A stretch of DNA of 6,965 bases from Candidatus Zixiibacteriota bacterium (lineage in GTDB: Bacteria > Zixibacteria > MSB-5A5 > GN15 > FEB-12), in contig JAOZPL010000009.1 in assembly GCA_029932795.1 (NCBI GenBank), forward strand, positions 9,701 to 16,665, in the 5' to 3' direction. The position numbers were made by a program, and so were the translations under genes. The notes beneath the pieces were generated by a model that saw only the letters and a list, made by a program, of their open reading frames with translations, searched no databases and was not told the DNA's origin. Each line of letters starts with the position of its first letter. Position 1 is the stretch's first letter. Below are positions 1 to 5,717 of the stretch, in pieces.

Positions 1-273
1 GGTGTCGTTGGAGCGGCAAAGCGCTTCAAACTCCGCAAAACCGGGGTCGAGTTCAAAATGGTCAAGAAAGTTGTGGATTTCCTCCCGCGTGGCGTTGACC
101 ATTGCCGCTTCTTTCTGCAGCACTTCCCGCGTTGAGATGCGATTGGCTTTCCAATCAGGGATCAGCGCGTCATTCCTGCCACCGGAGAAATGGTGAAAGA
201 GACTGTAGCCAACATCCTCTTTGGCTACGGTGCCGTCGAAATCGCAGAAGATAAGGGGTGGGGTCCTGTTCAT
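1..273 (-). CDS. HAD-superfamily phosphatase, MtnX-like (HAD-IB type), N-terminal part only
   Basis: Only the first 91 residues are in the window; the gene runs off the left edge with no stop. HAD motif I is clear as DFDGTV, with the nucleophile and acid/base aspartates at residues 11 and 13. The following residues (KEDVGYSLFHHF, then a helical cap with EVLQKEAAMV and HNFLDHFELDPGF) look like the MtnX-like/phosphoserine-phosphatase-like HAD-IB group, cytosolic enzymes that hydrolyse small phosphomonoesters. MtnX proper acts in methionine salvage, but no other salvage gene is visible, so the substrate is open. An inositol-phosphate or other metabolite phosphatase is equally possible. The ATG at 273 lies 5 bases after the stop of the upstream membrane-protein gene. 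No good Shine-Dalgarno is seen, so translation is probably coupled. HAD family is confident; the MtnX-like subgroup is moderate. Confidence 0.82.
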   Translation of the reverse strand, partial: MNRTPPLIFCDFDGTVAKEDVGYSLFHHFSGGRNDALIPDWKANRISTREVLQKEAAMVNATREEIHNFLDHFELDPGFAEFEALCRSNDT

Positions 274-278
274 AGTCG

Positions 279-560
279 TCAGTATTTCAGAATGACCGTT
301 GAAAGAAGTATCACCAGCAGTATGTAGCTAAGTAACCAGTGCCGGTAGAGAGCCGAGCGGCGAAAAAGCTCCGCCGTTAAAAGCAGCCGGGTGATCGTAC
401 CAACCAACACAATGATTATACCCCAGAAGGCCAACTCAGTCGCAACCGTGTTGCCGGTAAGAGAGAGTGCGGTTACAATCAGGAACCAGATAAAAAAGAG
501 ATACCGCAGCGCCCTTTGGAGCACGATCAAGGGTCTGGCGGAAAGCCGATTTTCTCTCAT
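279..560 (-). CDS. Small three-helix membrane protein, DUF1634-like
   Basis: This 93-residue protein has a short basic N-terminus (residues 1-17) and three hydrophobic segments at about 18-36, 43-63 and 74-91. Basic clusters (FRRSALYR) lie in the loop before the last helix. Length, three-helix layout and the GIIIVLVGTITRLLL segment fit the DUF1634 family of uncharacterised inner-membrane proteins. From memory, members of that family are often encoded next to TauE/SafE-type permeases, as here. Its ATG overlaps the permease stop in an ATGA (557-560), so the two should be made together, perhaps as an accessory subunit of the transporter. That partnership is inference from context, and no catalytic or ligand residues are recognisable. 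The coding assignment is strong because of the overlap and helix pattern; the family name is moderately sure. Confidence 0.8.
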   Translation of the reverse strand: MRENRLSARPLIVLQRALRYLFFIWFLIVTALSLTGNTVATELAFWGIIIVLVGTITRLLLTAELFRRSALYRHWLLSYILLVILLSTVILKY

Positions 561-1327
561 AACAGCCTCATCAATGGTTCATGCGCGAGCCGGAAGGCCA
601 GGTACAGCATCACCACAAAAAAGAGGACCTTCACTACCAGCGGCCGGGCTAGGGTGCCAAGGTATCCACCAACCTTGCCGCCGAGAAGGATCCCGAGAAT
701 AACAGGTGGGGTGACTGCAAGGTCAAGCCTGTCGTTGAAGAAATAGACAGCCGTTGCGGCGGCGGCGGAGAAACCTACCAGGAATGATGACGTTCCGCGG
801 GCGGTGGTGAGGGGCAGGCCGATTATCAGAAAAAGCAGAGGCACAAGGACAACACCGCCACCGATGCCGATAAGAGCTGCCAGCGTACCGGTGATATAGA
901 TCAGAAGCATGCAGAGTGGCAGGTAACGCCGGCGATTGTCGGTAAAAGCGGTTTGTTCCCCCAGGGGTTTGCTTTTCACAAAAGCGAAAGCGGTGTATAC
1001 AAGGACCACTGTGAAGATGAGGCGCACCGACGTGGCCGGTACATAGTTGCTAAGAATACTGCCGGTGATGTTACCCATCGCCATAAAGATCGCCAGAATC
1101 ATTACGAGTTCGAGGTCAACCATCCCCTTCTTGAGGTACTCAGTGGATGAGGCGATGGAATTGACAACAATGGCCGCTACCGATATCGGGACAGCGGCTT
1201 TGATGTTCATACCAATGATCACGGTCAGGAACGGCACCATGACAATGCCGCCGCCCAGGCCGAGATAACCACCCAGCAGACCCGCCGTCAGACCGCACAG
1301 AAGATACAGGAGCAGATCGACGGTCAT
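557..1327 (-). CDS. TauE/SafE-family permease (sulfite/organosulfonate exporter-like)
   Basis: This 256-residue protein is almost entirely hydrophobic, with about seven to eight membrane helices. It shows the internal duplication typical of TauE/SafE (formerly DUF81): a glycine-rich GLGGGIVMVPFL block near residues 23-34 and its counterpart GIGGGVVLVPLL near 154-165, each followed by an alanine/serine-rich helix. A charged cytoplasmic loop (about 118-135) separates the halves. Characterised relatives export sulfite, sulfoacetate or related anions across the inner membrane, but family members differ in substrate and none can be assigned here. The ATG overlaps the upstream protease stop by ATGA (1324-1327), with a weak GGAAAA ribosome site inside that gene. 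Its own stop overlaps the next start the same way. Length is normal for the family. Confidence 0.93.
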   Translation of the reverse strand: MTVDLLLYLLCGLTAGLLGGYLGLGGGIVMVPFLTVIIGMNIKAAVPISVAAIVVNSIASSTEYLKKGMVDLELVMILAIFMAMGNITGSILSNYVPATSVRLIFTVVLVYTAFAFVKSKPLGEQTAFTDNRRRYLPLCMLLIYITGTLAALIGIGGGVVLVPLLFLIIGLPLTTARGTSSFLVGFSAAAATAVYFFNDRLDLAVTPPVILGILLGGKVGGYLGTLARPLVVKVLFFVVMLYLAFRLAHEPLMRLL

Positions 1328-2895
1328 TGCTTTTCCAATAGCAGGGAAGTGGCCAGTTGGATGTCAGGACGTTCTCTGACAACGATGTTTGCGTACCTCT
1401 GGTAGGTTCCTAATTCTCGGTCGTAGGCAATCTCTTTCAGCCTGGTCTTGATGTATCCGGCATACTGAGCGAACTGTTCCCGGTCGTCTTTCTTGGCCAG
1501 GCGCAGGATTCGTTGGGCTGCCTTCACTGTGTGCATCCTCGATTTCTCAAGGTAGGCCATATCGACGACCAGCTTGGCACTATCGCGCAAGCTTGAGGTA
1601 AAGGTGAAACCCTCCTCTTTGGCAAACCGTTCAAACCGTGTCACCCAGGCGTCAGACAGACCGAACTTCCCGGATTCGGCCATAATCGCTTCATGGAAGC
1701 GGTTGGCAAAACGGAAAAGCAGCAGAGAGTTCTCCAGGATGCGAGGGAATTCATGCTGGTCAACGAAGCTGAAGTAGTAATCCGGCGCCAGACCATGGCC
1801 GGTGTCCACCAGAGTCGAGTCAAACTCATTCAGGAAGATATCTCCCGCCAGATAATATCGCGAGATTGTAAGGCGGATGCCGCTGCCGTCTGGAAAGCGA
1901 GTGAATCCCTGCACCAGTCCTTTTCCGAAGGTGGTGTCGCCGACCAGGAAGGCACGGTCGAGTTCCTGGAGAGCTCCGGCGACAATCTCGGCGGCTGAGG
2001 CTGTACCCCGGTCGACAATCACGGCCATAGGTAACCCACCGGTTCGGTCGGGGCTGTCGGAGAAATGCGACTCTCTTTTCCAGCGTGAGCGGCTGTCAGT
2101 CCCGACAATGAACTTCCCCGCTTCCAGGAAAAGATCAGCAATCCTGTAGGCTTCGGAGAAGAGTCCGCCCGGATTGCCGCGGAGGTCAAGAATCATCCCG
2201 TGCGGGTTGGTGTCTCCCGACAGCAGTGAATCCAGGGCCGTTGCGACATCGTCTGCGGCCCCGGCGTCGAAATCCAGAAGCCGCAGATAGAGGATAGTAT
2301 CGGGTGTGTATCCGGCAAACGGGATGTGCATGAAGTCGATACGTTGCCGGGTCACTGTGACAGTGAGAGTATCGTTGCTGACAGCGCGCCACACCTTGAG
2401 GTTAACGCGAGTTCCCTCTTTCCCTCTAAGGTGTCGGCTGGCGGACTCCAGCGAGAGGTTGACCAGAGGGATACTATCGGCTTCCATGATAATGTCACCC
2501 GCCTCAAGACCCACCCGGGCGGCGGGTCCGTTCTCACGCACCGACATGACGAGCAATCCGAGATCCTGCCTTATGACCGAGATGCCGATGCCGCTGTAGC
2601 CACCGGTAAGTTCTTCGTCCATGCGTTCGAATTGTTCGCGTTCGACATAAGACGAGTAAGGGTCCAGTTTGGCGAAGATACCATCCATTCCAGACAGGAG
2701 CATGGCGTCCCAGTCGAGCTGGCCCGGGTACATTTTCTCAACGCCAAAGGCGACACGGGCTACAGAAAGGGCCTGGTGCAGTCCCCTGTCAGAGAGAACA
2801 TAGATCGCCATACCCCCGGGGATAAGCACCAGCAGGAAAGCCAGTACAGCGGAGATGAGTACCCAGCGGCGATTCGAGAGGCGGGAAGGGTTCAT
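1324..2895 (-). CDS. S41 C-terminal processing protease (CtpA/Prc type) with PDZ domain and helical C-terminus
   Basis: This 523-residue protein starts with a basic stretch and one hydrophobic helix (about 11-34), a membrane anchor or uncleaved signal that would place it on the periplasmic or outer face. The region about 60-95 (DPYSSY) is the usual N-terminal S41 segment. A PDZ domain spans about 100-185 (GGYSGIGI, GPAARVGLEAGD). The protease core follows (LDLRGNPGGL at 237-245). Catalytic residues are visible with canonical spacing: Ser300 in GTASAAE, Lys325 in FGKG and Gln329 in LVQG, so it should be an active Ser-Lys protease cleaving C-termini of envelope proteins. Residues about 385-523 are a helical, charged extension resembling those of Bacteroidetes-type S41 enzymes. 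It overlaps tmk upstream and the permease downstream by ATGA. Family certain, substrate unknown. Confidence 0.96.
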   Translation of the reverse strand: MNPSRLSNRRWVLISAVLAFLLVLIPGGMAIYVLSDRGLHQALSVARVAFGVEKMYPGQLDWDAMLLSGMDGIFAKLDPYSSYVEREQFERMDEELTGGYSGIGISVIRQDLGLLVMSVRENGPAARVGLEAGDIIMEADSIPLVNLSLESASRHLRGKEGTRVNLKVWRAVSNDTLTVTVTRQRIDFMHIPFAGYTPDTILYLRLLDFDAGAADDVATALDSLLSGDTNPHGMILDLRGNPGGLFSEAYRIADLFLEAGKFIVGTDSRSRWKRESHFSDSPDRTGGLPMAVIVDRGTASAAEIVAGALQELDRAFLVGDTTFGKGLVQGFTRFPDGSGIRLTISRYYLAGDIFLNEFDSTLVDTGHGLAPDYYFSFVDQHEFPRILENSLLLFRFANRFHEAIMAESGKFGLSDAWVTRFERFAKEEGFTFTSSLRDSAKLVVDMAYLEKSRMHTVKAAQRILRLAKKDDREQFAQYAGYIKTRLKEIAYDRELGTYQRYANIVVRERPDIQLATSLLLEKQ

Positions 2896-3515
2896 TGACG
2901 TCTGAGCTTTCTGAGGAGATGTCGCTTCACCTGCTCGAATACCTCCTCTGGAGGTCGGGAAGCATCAACAACTTTCACGCGGCGACTCTCCTGACTGGCA
3001 ATCTCCAGAAACCCTTTGCGCACGCGGTTGAAAAAAGCGCGGGATTGAGACTCCAGCCTGTCCGGCTGGTGCCCTCGTCGGGTAAAAGCAGTCCTGAGAT
3101 TGAGGTCGAAAACAAAGGTGAGGTCAGGTTTGACTGGACCTGTGGCAATTCGGTGAAGCATCTTCACCATCCTGATATCCAGCTTGCGACCGTACCCCTG
3201 GTAAGCGGTTGTGCTGTCGTAGAAGCGGTCGCACAGGACGATCCGCCCGGCCTTCAAAGCCGGTAGTATTTCCCGCTGGACGAGTTCGGTACGCGCAGCC
3301 TCGTAAAGCAGAAGTTCGGTGATGTCCGTCAGCCTGGTCTGTTTATGCAGGAGGATCTTTCTTATACTTTCCGCGATTCTGGTTGAGCCGGGTTCGCGGA
3401 GACAGGTTACTTTGAAGCCGCATGATTTCAGATAGCGTCGGGCCAGATTAATCTGAGTTGACTTGCCGCAGCCGTCAATACCCTCGAACGTGACAAACAG
3501 GCGGTGCTTCTTCAT
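2892..3515 (-). CDS. tmk: Thymidylate kinase (dTMP kinase)
   Basis: Thymidylate kinase phosphorylates dTMP to dTDP with ATP, an essential cytosolic step of DNA precursor synthesis. Using the start at 3515 the protein has 207 residues, normal for the family. Visible features are the P-loop GIDGCGKST (12-20), the substrate-binding REPGST segment (40-45; most relatives have a second Gly where this has Ser), the DRFYDST motif (96-102), and an arginine-rich LID region RRGHQPDRLE (146-155). A P-loop without an extra basic residue plus an arginine-rich LID resembles the E. coli-type enzyme. The frame is open to an ATG at 3554, but that start lies in the terminator T-tract and has no ribosome site. 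The ATG at 3515 has AGGGG five bases upstream. The stop overlaps the protease start by ATGA, so tmk appears to head the five-gene run. Confidence 0.95.
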   Translation of the reverse strand: MKKHRLFVTFEGIDGCGKSTQINLARRYLKSCGFKVTCLREPGSTRIAESIRKILLHKQTRLTDITELLLYEAARTELVQREILPALKAGRIVLCDRFYDSTTAYQGYGRKLDIRMVKMLHRIATGPVKPDLTFVFDLNLRTAFTRRGHQPDRLESQSRAFFNRVRKGFLEIASQESRRVKVVDASRPPEEVFEQVKRHLLRKLRRQ

Positions 3516-3520
3516 TCGTG

Positions 3521-3525
3521 CCCCT
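3521..3525 (-). promoter_or_regulatory. Ribosome binding site that fixes the tmk start
   Basis: AGGGG on the minus strand lies 5 bases before the ATG at 3515. The longer in-frame start at 3554 has only a T-run in front of it. The site therefore supports the shorter, normal-length thymidylate kinase. Confidence 0.7.
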
Positions 3526-3554
3526 GCTCCGCTCAGGTGTGTTCTTGTGATCAT

Positions 3555-3584
3555 AAAAAAACCAGCGACATGTGATCGCTGGTT
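3555..3584 (-). terminator. Intrinsic terminator after ino1
   Basis: On the minus strand a perfect 9-bp stem (AACCAGCGA paired with TCGCTGGTT, arms 3576-3584 and 3560-3568) with a 7-base loop is followed directly by seven T residues (3561-3555). The innermost T residues can also pair with the AA of the other arm. It begins about 30 bases after the ino1 stop, in the right orientation to end ino1 transcription. The tmk start is only 40 bases further on, so some read-through into tmk may be intended. Confidence 0.88.
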
Positions 3585-3614
3585 AATCTACGCAATTGGC
3601 GCGGTTGTACAAAA

Positions 3615-4823
3615 CTATTTTTTCTTCAGCACCACGCGCCTTTTGGCGGTTGCTTTGGGGGTGTTTTTTTTCATGGTCATCCGCTTCACCGCCGGTCTCG
3701 CTGCGACCGGTTTCCTGGCGGCAACTTTCTTTCTGCCGGTGATACCTTTCCAGCCGTACTTGATTATGAATTCCTCGGTCAGGCGACGGGCGACCTCGTC
3801 CGTGTACTGGACCGGCGGCGACTTCTTGAAGTATGCCGACGGTTCAACGATGGCGCCGGAGAGCTTGTTGTCCAGAGCCAGTTTGCAACAACGGACGGCA
3901 TCAATTACGACTCCGGCGGAGTTGGGGCTGTCCCAGACTTCCATTTTCATTTCTATATTGAGCGGCACATTGCCGAAGGTGGTCCCTTCCATGCGGATGT
4001 AAGCCCACTTACGGTCGTCCAACCACGGGACGTAGTCTGAAGGCCCAATGTGAATCGAGCTGGGAGGCATCTCGTAGGTTAGCTGGCTGGTGACAGCATT
4101 GGTCTTGGAGATCTTTTTCGATTCCAGGCGGGAGCGCTCCAGCATGTTCAGAAAGTCAGTATTGCCGCCGACATTAAGCTGGCTGGTGCGCTCCAGCTTG
4201 ACGCCGCGCTCGAGAAAGAGACGGGTCATTACCCGGTGTGCGATGGTGGCGCCAACCTGCGACTTGATGTCATCCCCGATAACCGGTAACCCTTTCTCTT
4301 TGAAACGTTTCTGCCAGTATGTCTCGCGGGCGATGAAAACCGGGATGCAGTTGACCAGACCACAACCAGCGTCAAGGATTTGCTCCACATACCACTTGGT
4401 GGCCTCCTCGGAGCCGACCGGTAGATAGTTTACAACAACATCCGTTCCGGTCTCCTTGAGGAGTTTAACGATGTCCACCGTGTCCCCCGGGGCTTTCTCA
4501 ATTATCTGGGACAGGTAGTGCCCCAGGCCGTCATGGGTCATACCGCGCTGAACGGTTATACCCAGTTTGGGGACCTGGGCAAACTTGTATGTGTTGTTTG
4601 GCTTGGTGAAGATAGCTTCGGCGAGGTCCTTGCCGACTTTGTTCTTGTCGATATCAATGGCGGCGGAGAACTCGATATCGCGGATGTGATAGCCGCCAAG
4701 ATTGACATGCATGAGGCCCGGAACGAAATCATCATCTTTGGCCTTCTTGTAAAACTCAATACCCTGCACCAGAGACGAGGCGCAGTTGCCTACGCCGATG
4801 ATAGCCACGCGTACTTTTGGCAT
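3615..4823 (-). CDS. ino1: myo-Inositol-3-phosphate synthase (Ino1 type) with a basic C-terminal tail
   Basis: The enzyme converts glucose 6-phosphate to inositol 3-phosphate (1L numbering) using bound NAD, the first step of inositol and inositol-lipid synthesis. The Rossmann motif GVGNCASSL is at residues 10-18. Hallmark blocks follow in order: VVNYLPVGSEEATKWY (130-145), the GDDIKSQVGATIAHR block (183-197), LNVGGNTDFLNM (216-227), a lysine-rich SKKISKTNAV segment (235-244) near the expected active site, and DSPNSAGVVIDAVR (298-311). The core is close in length to actinobacterial Ino1, but residues 363-402 add a tail with 17 Lys/Arg in 40 and no acidic residue. That tail is not part of the enzyme fold as I know it. 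The start is supported by GGGAG (4831-4835) seven bases upstream. The gene diverges from tetR and ends at a strong terminator, so it is probably monocistronic. Confidence 0.94.
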   Translation of the reverse strand: MPKVRVAIIGVGNCASSLVQGIEFYKKAKDDDFVPGLMHVNLGGYHIRDIEFSAAIDIDKNKVGKDLAEAIFTKPNNTYKFAQVPKLGITVQRGMTHDGLGHYLSQIIEKAPGDTVDIVKLLKETGTDVVVNYLPVGSEEATKWYVEQILDAGCGLVNCIPVFIARETYWQKRFKEKGLPVIGDDIKSQVGATIAHRVMTRLFLERGVKLERTSQLNVGGNTDFLNMLERSRLESKKISKTNAVTSQLTYEMPPSSIHIGPSDYVPWLDDRKWAYIRMEGTTFGNVPLNIEMKMEVWDSPNSAGVVIDAVRCCKLALDNKLSGAIVEPSAYFKKSPPVQYTDEVARRLTEEFIIKYGWKGITGRKKVAARKPVAARPAVKRMTMKKNTPKATAKRRVVLKKK

Positions 4824-4830
4824 TTCAGAA

Positions 4831-4835
4831 CTCCC
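4831..4835 (-). promoter_or_regulatory. Ribosome binding site of ino1
   Basis: GGGAG on the minus strand, within a longer purine run GGAAGGGAG, lies 7 bases before the ATG at 4823. It supports the chosen start and suggests efficient translation. Confidence 0.75.
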
Positions 4836-4882
4836 TTCCGAATATCTAATGTTGTTGCCGTATTCTCAGCCTAGCGAATGTT

Positions 4883-4913
4883 GCTATATGGGCTCCGAAC
4901 GGCGTCAGGTCAA
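4883..4913 (-). promoter_or_regulatory. Candidate ino1 promoter
   Basis: On the minus strand TTGACC (4913-4908) matches the -35 consensus at five of six positions. TATAGC (4888-4883) could be the -10, but the spacer would be 19 bases, and the 17-base register gives only CATATA. A second minus-strand candidate is TGGTCA (4969-4964), an 18-base spacer, and TATATT (4945-4940), whose -35 lies inside the palindrome. Neither is convincing alone. Confidence 0.35.
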
Positions 4914-4929
4914 TATAGTAATTGCTTTT

Positions 4930-4958
4930 TTGTCATAATAATATAATAATGGTATACA
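4930..4958 (+). promoter_or_regulatory. Predicted tetR promoter (sigma-70 type, extended -10)
   Basis: TTGTCA (4930-4935) matches the -35 consensus at five of six positions. The spacer is exactly 17 bases. TATACA (4953-4958) serves as -10 and is preceded by TGG, an extended -10 motif. Transcription should start near 4964-4966, leaving a leader of about 60 bases before tetR. A perfect TATAAT at 4942-4947 lies inside the spacer but has no good -35 at the right distance. Confidence 0.6.
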
Positions 4959-4963
4959 AATAA

Positions 4964-4977
4964 TGACCATATGGTCA
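4964..4977. promoter_or_regulatory. Perfect 14-bp palindrome, likely TetR operator
   Basis: TGACCATATGGTCA is a perfect inverted repeat with no spacer. It begins at the predicted tetR transcription start and overlaps one candidate ino1 -35. Position, symmetry and size fit an autoregulatory operator for the TetR dimer. A second CATATG (4978-4983) repeats the palindrome core (4968-4973) exactly 10 bases away, on the same DNA face. A lone GGTCA half-site is at 4908-4912. Binding is inference. Confidence 0.6.
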
Positions 4978-5027
4978 CATATGATTTTTCATGAACACAC
5001 TAGACGTGGGCCGAGGTGCGATTGTAA

Positions 5028-5717
5028 ATGAGGGGTCAACTTCATATGCTGGATGAAAACACTATTGTTGAGCTGGTAAAAAGGGGCGTGGTATCGGGTA
5101 CTTTTCGACGGTTGCAACCGGAGAAGAAGGAACGGATATATCAAACCGCGGTGCAGCTTTTTAGCGAGTACGGTTACGATGGCCTGCCGGTGGACAGGCT
5201 GTGCCGGGAAGCAGGCATCTCAAAAGGATCGTTCTTTCAGTATTTCCCGTCGAAGACGCATCTGCTTGAGTTTGCGGTGCTTATGTTCGATGATTATCTG
5301 GCGCGGTGGGTGGCGGAACTGCGCCAGGGCGAGACGGCAGTCTTTAGCCGGGACCGGCTGCTTTACCTCTACCAGGCGCTGGTACTGAATGCCCGGCTAC
5401 AACGCTCTGAACAGAAGTTCTATCTGTTTGTGACGCATGCTCTTGACCATACAGGGGTGATGCTGGAGGGGATCGATCTGGAGCGGCATTTTCGAGAATA
5501 CGTGCGGGAGATTGTAGAGCGGGGGGAGAAAACCGGGGAGATTCGAGGGGATTTTAAGGTTGACCTGACCGTCTACCTGGTGTCAACTGTGATTGAAGCA
5601 TTCCTGCGGCGGCAGTTTTCCGGTCGCCGGATGCCACTTAGCCAAACCGAGGAGTACCTGATTTCATTTCTGTTCGATGGGATTAAGGCTGGAATAGAGT
5701 CCGGTATCAGGCGTTGA
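5028..5717 (+). CDS. TetR/AcrR-family transcriptional regulator
   Basis: This 229-residue protein has a typical TetR DNA-binding domain at about residues 33-79: a first helix RIYQTAVQLFSEYGYDG, then the helix-turn-helix VDRLCREAGISKGSFFQYFPSK with recognition helix SKGSFFQYF (65-73). The remainder (about 80-229) is a helical, ligand-binding and dimerisation region with no recognisable substrate signature. The N-terminal extension of about 30 residues before the domain is a little long. Two starts are possible: ATG 5028 with GAGGTG nine bases upstream, immediately after an in-frame TAA, or ATG 5046 with AGGGG ten bases upstream, giving 223 residues. It diverges from ino1 over a 204-base control region with a palindrome at its own predicted start, so autorepression is likely, and control of ino1 or the kinase operon is a reasonable guess. 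The stop overlaps the kinase 3' end by 11 bases on opposite strands. Confidence 0.93.
   Translation: MRGQLHMLDENTIVELVKRGVVSGTFRRLQPEKKERIYQTAVQLFSEYGYDGLPVDRLCREAGISKGSFFQYFPSKTHLLEFAVLMFDDYLARWVAELRQGETAVFSRDRLLYLYQALVLNARLQRSEQKFYLFVTHALDHTGVMLEGIDLERHFREYVREIVERGEKTGEIRGDFKVDLTVYLVSTVIEAFLRRQFSGRRMPLSQTEEYLISFLFDGIKAGIESGIRR

Noticed and set aside
2326..2898. A 190-codon open frame on the plus strand
   Set aside because: It lies wholly opposite the S41 protease gene, whose protein has complete catalytic and PDZ motifs. The plus-strand translation has no recognisable domain or ribosome site, so it is a shadow.
3516..3554. Longer thymidylate kinase with 13 extra N-terminal residues
   Set aside because: The ATG at 3554 is embedded just after the terminator T-tract, without a ribosome site. 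The shorter start has AGGGG at a good distance and gives the normal protein length.
3463..4002. A 179-codon plus-strand frame with a hydrophobic stretch
   Set aside because: It crosses the tmk start, the terminator and the ino1 3' end on the opposite strand. The hydrophobic run is the complement of the lysine-rich ino1 tail.
4936..4958. Tandem repeat in the AT-rich stretch
   Set aside because: The TAA/ATA-like units are short and imperfect and are better explained as promoter AT-richness.
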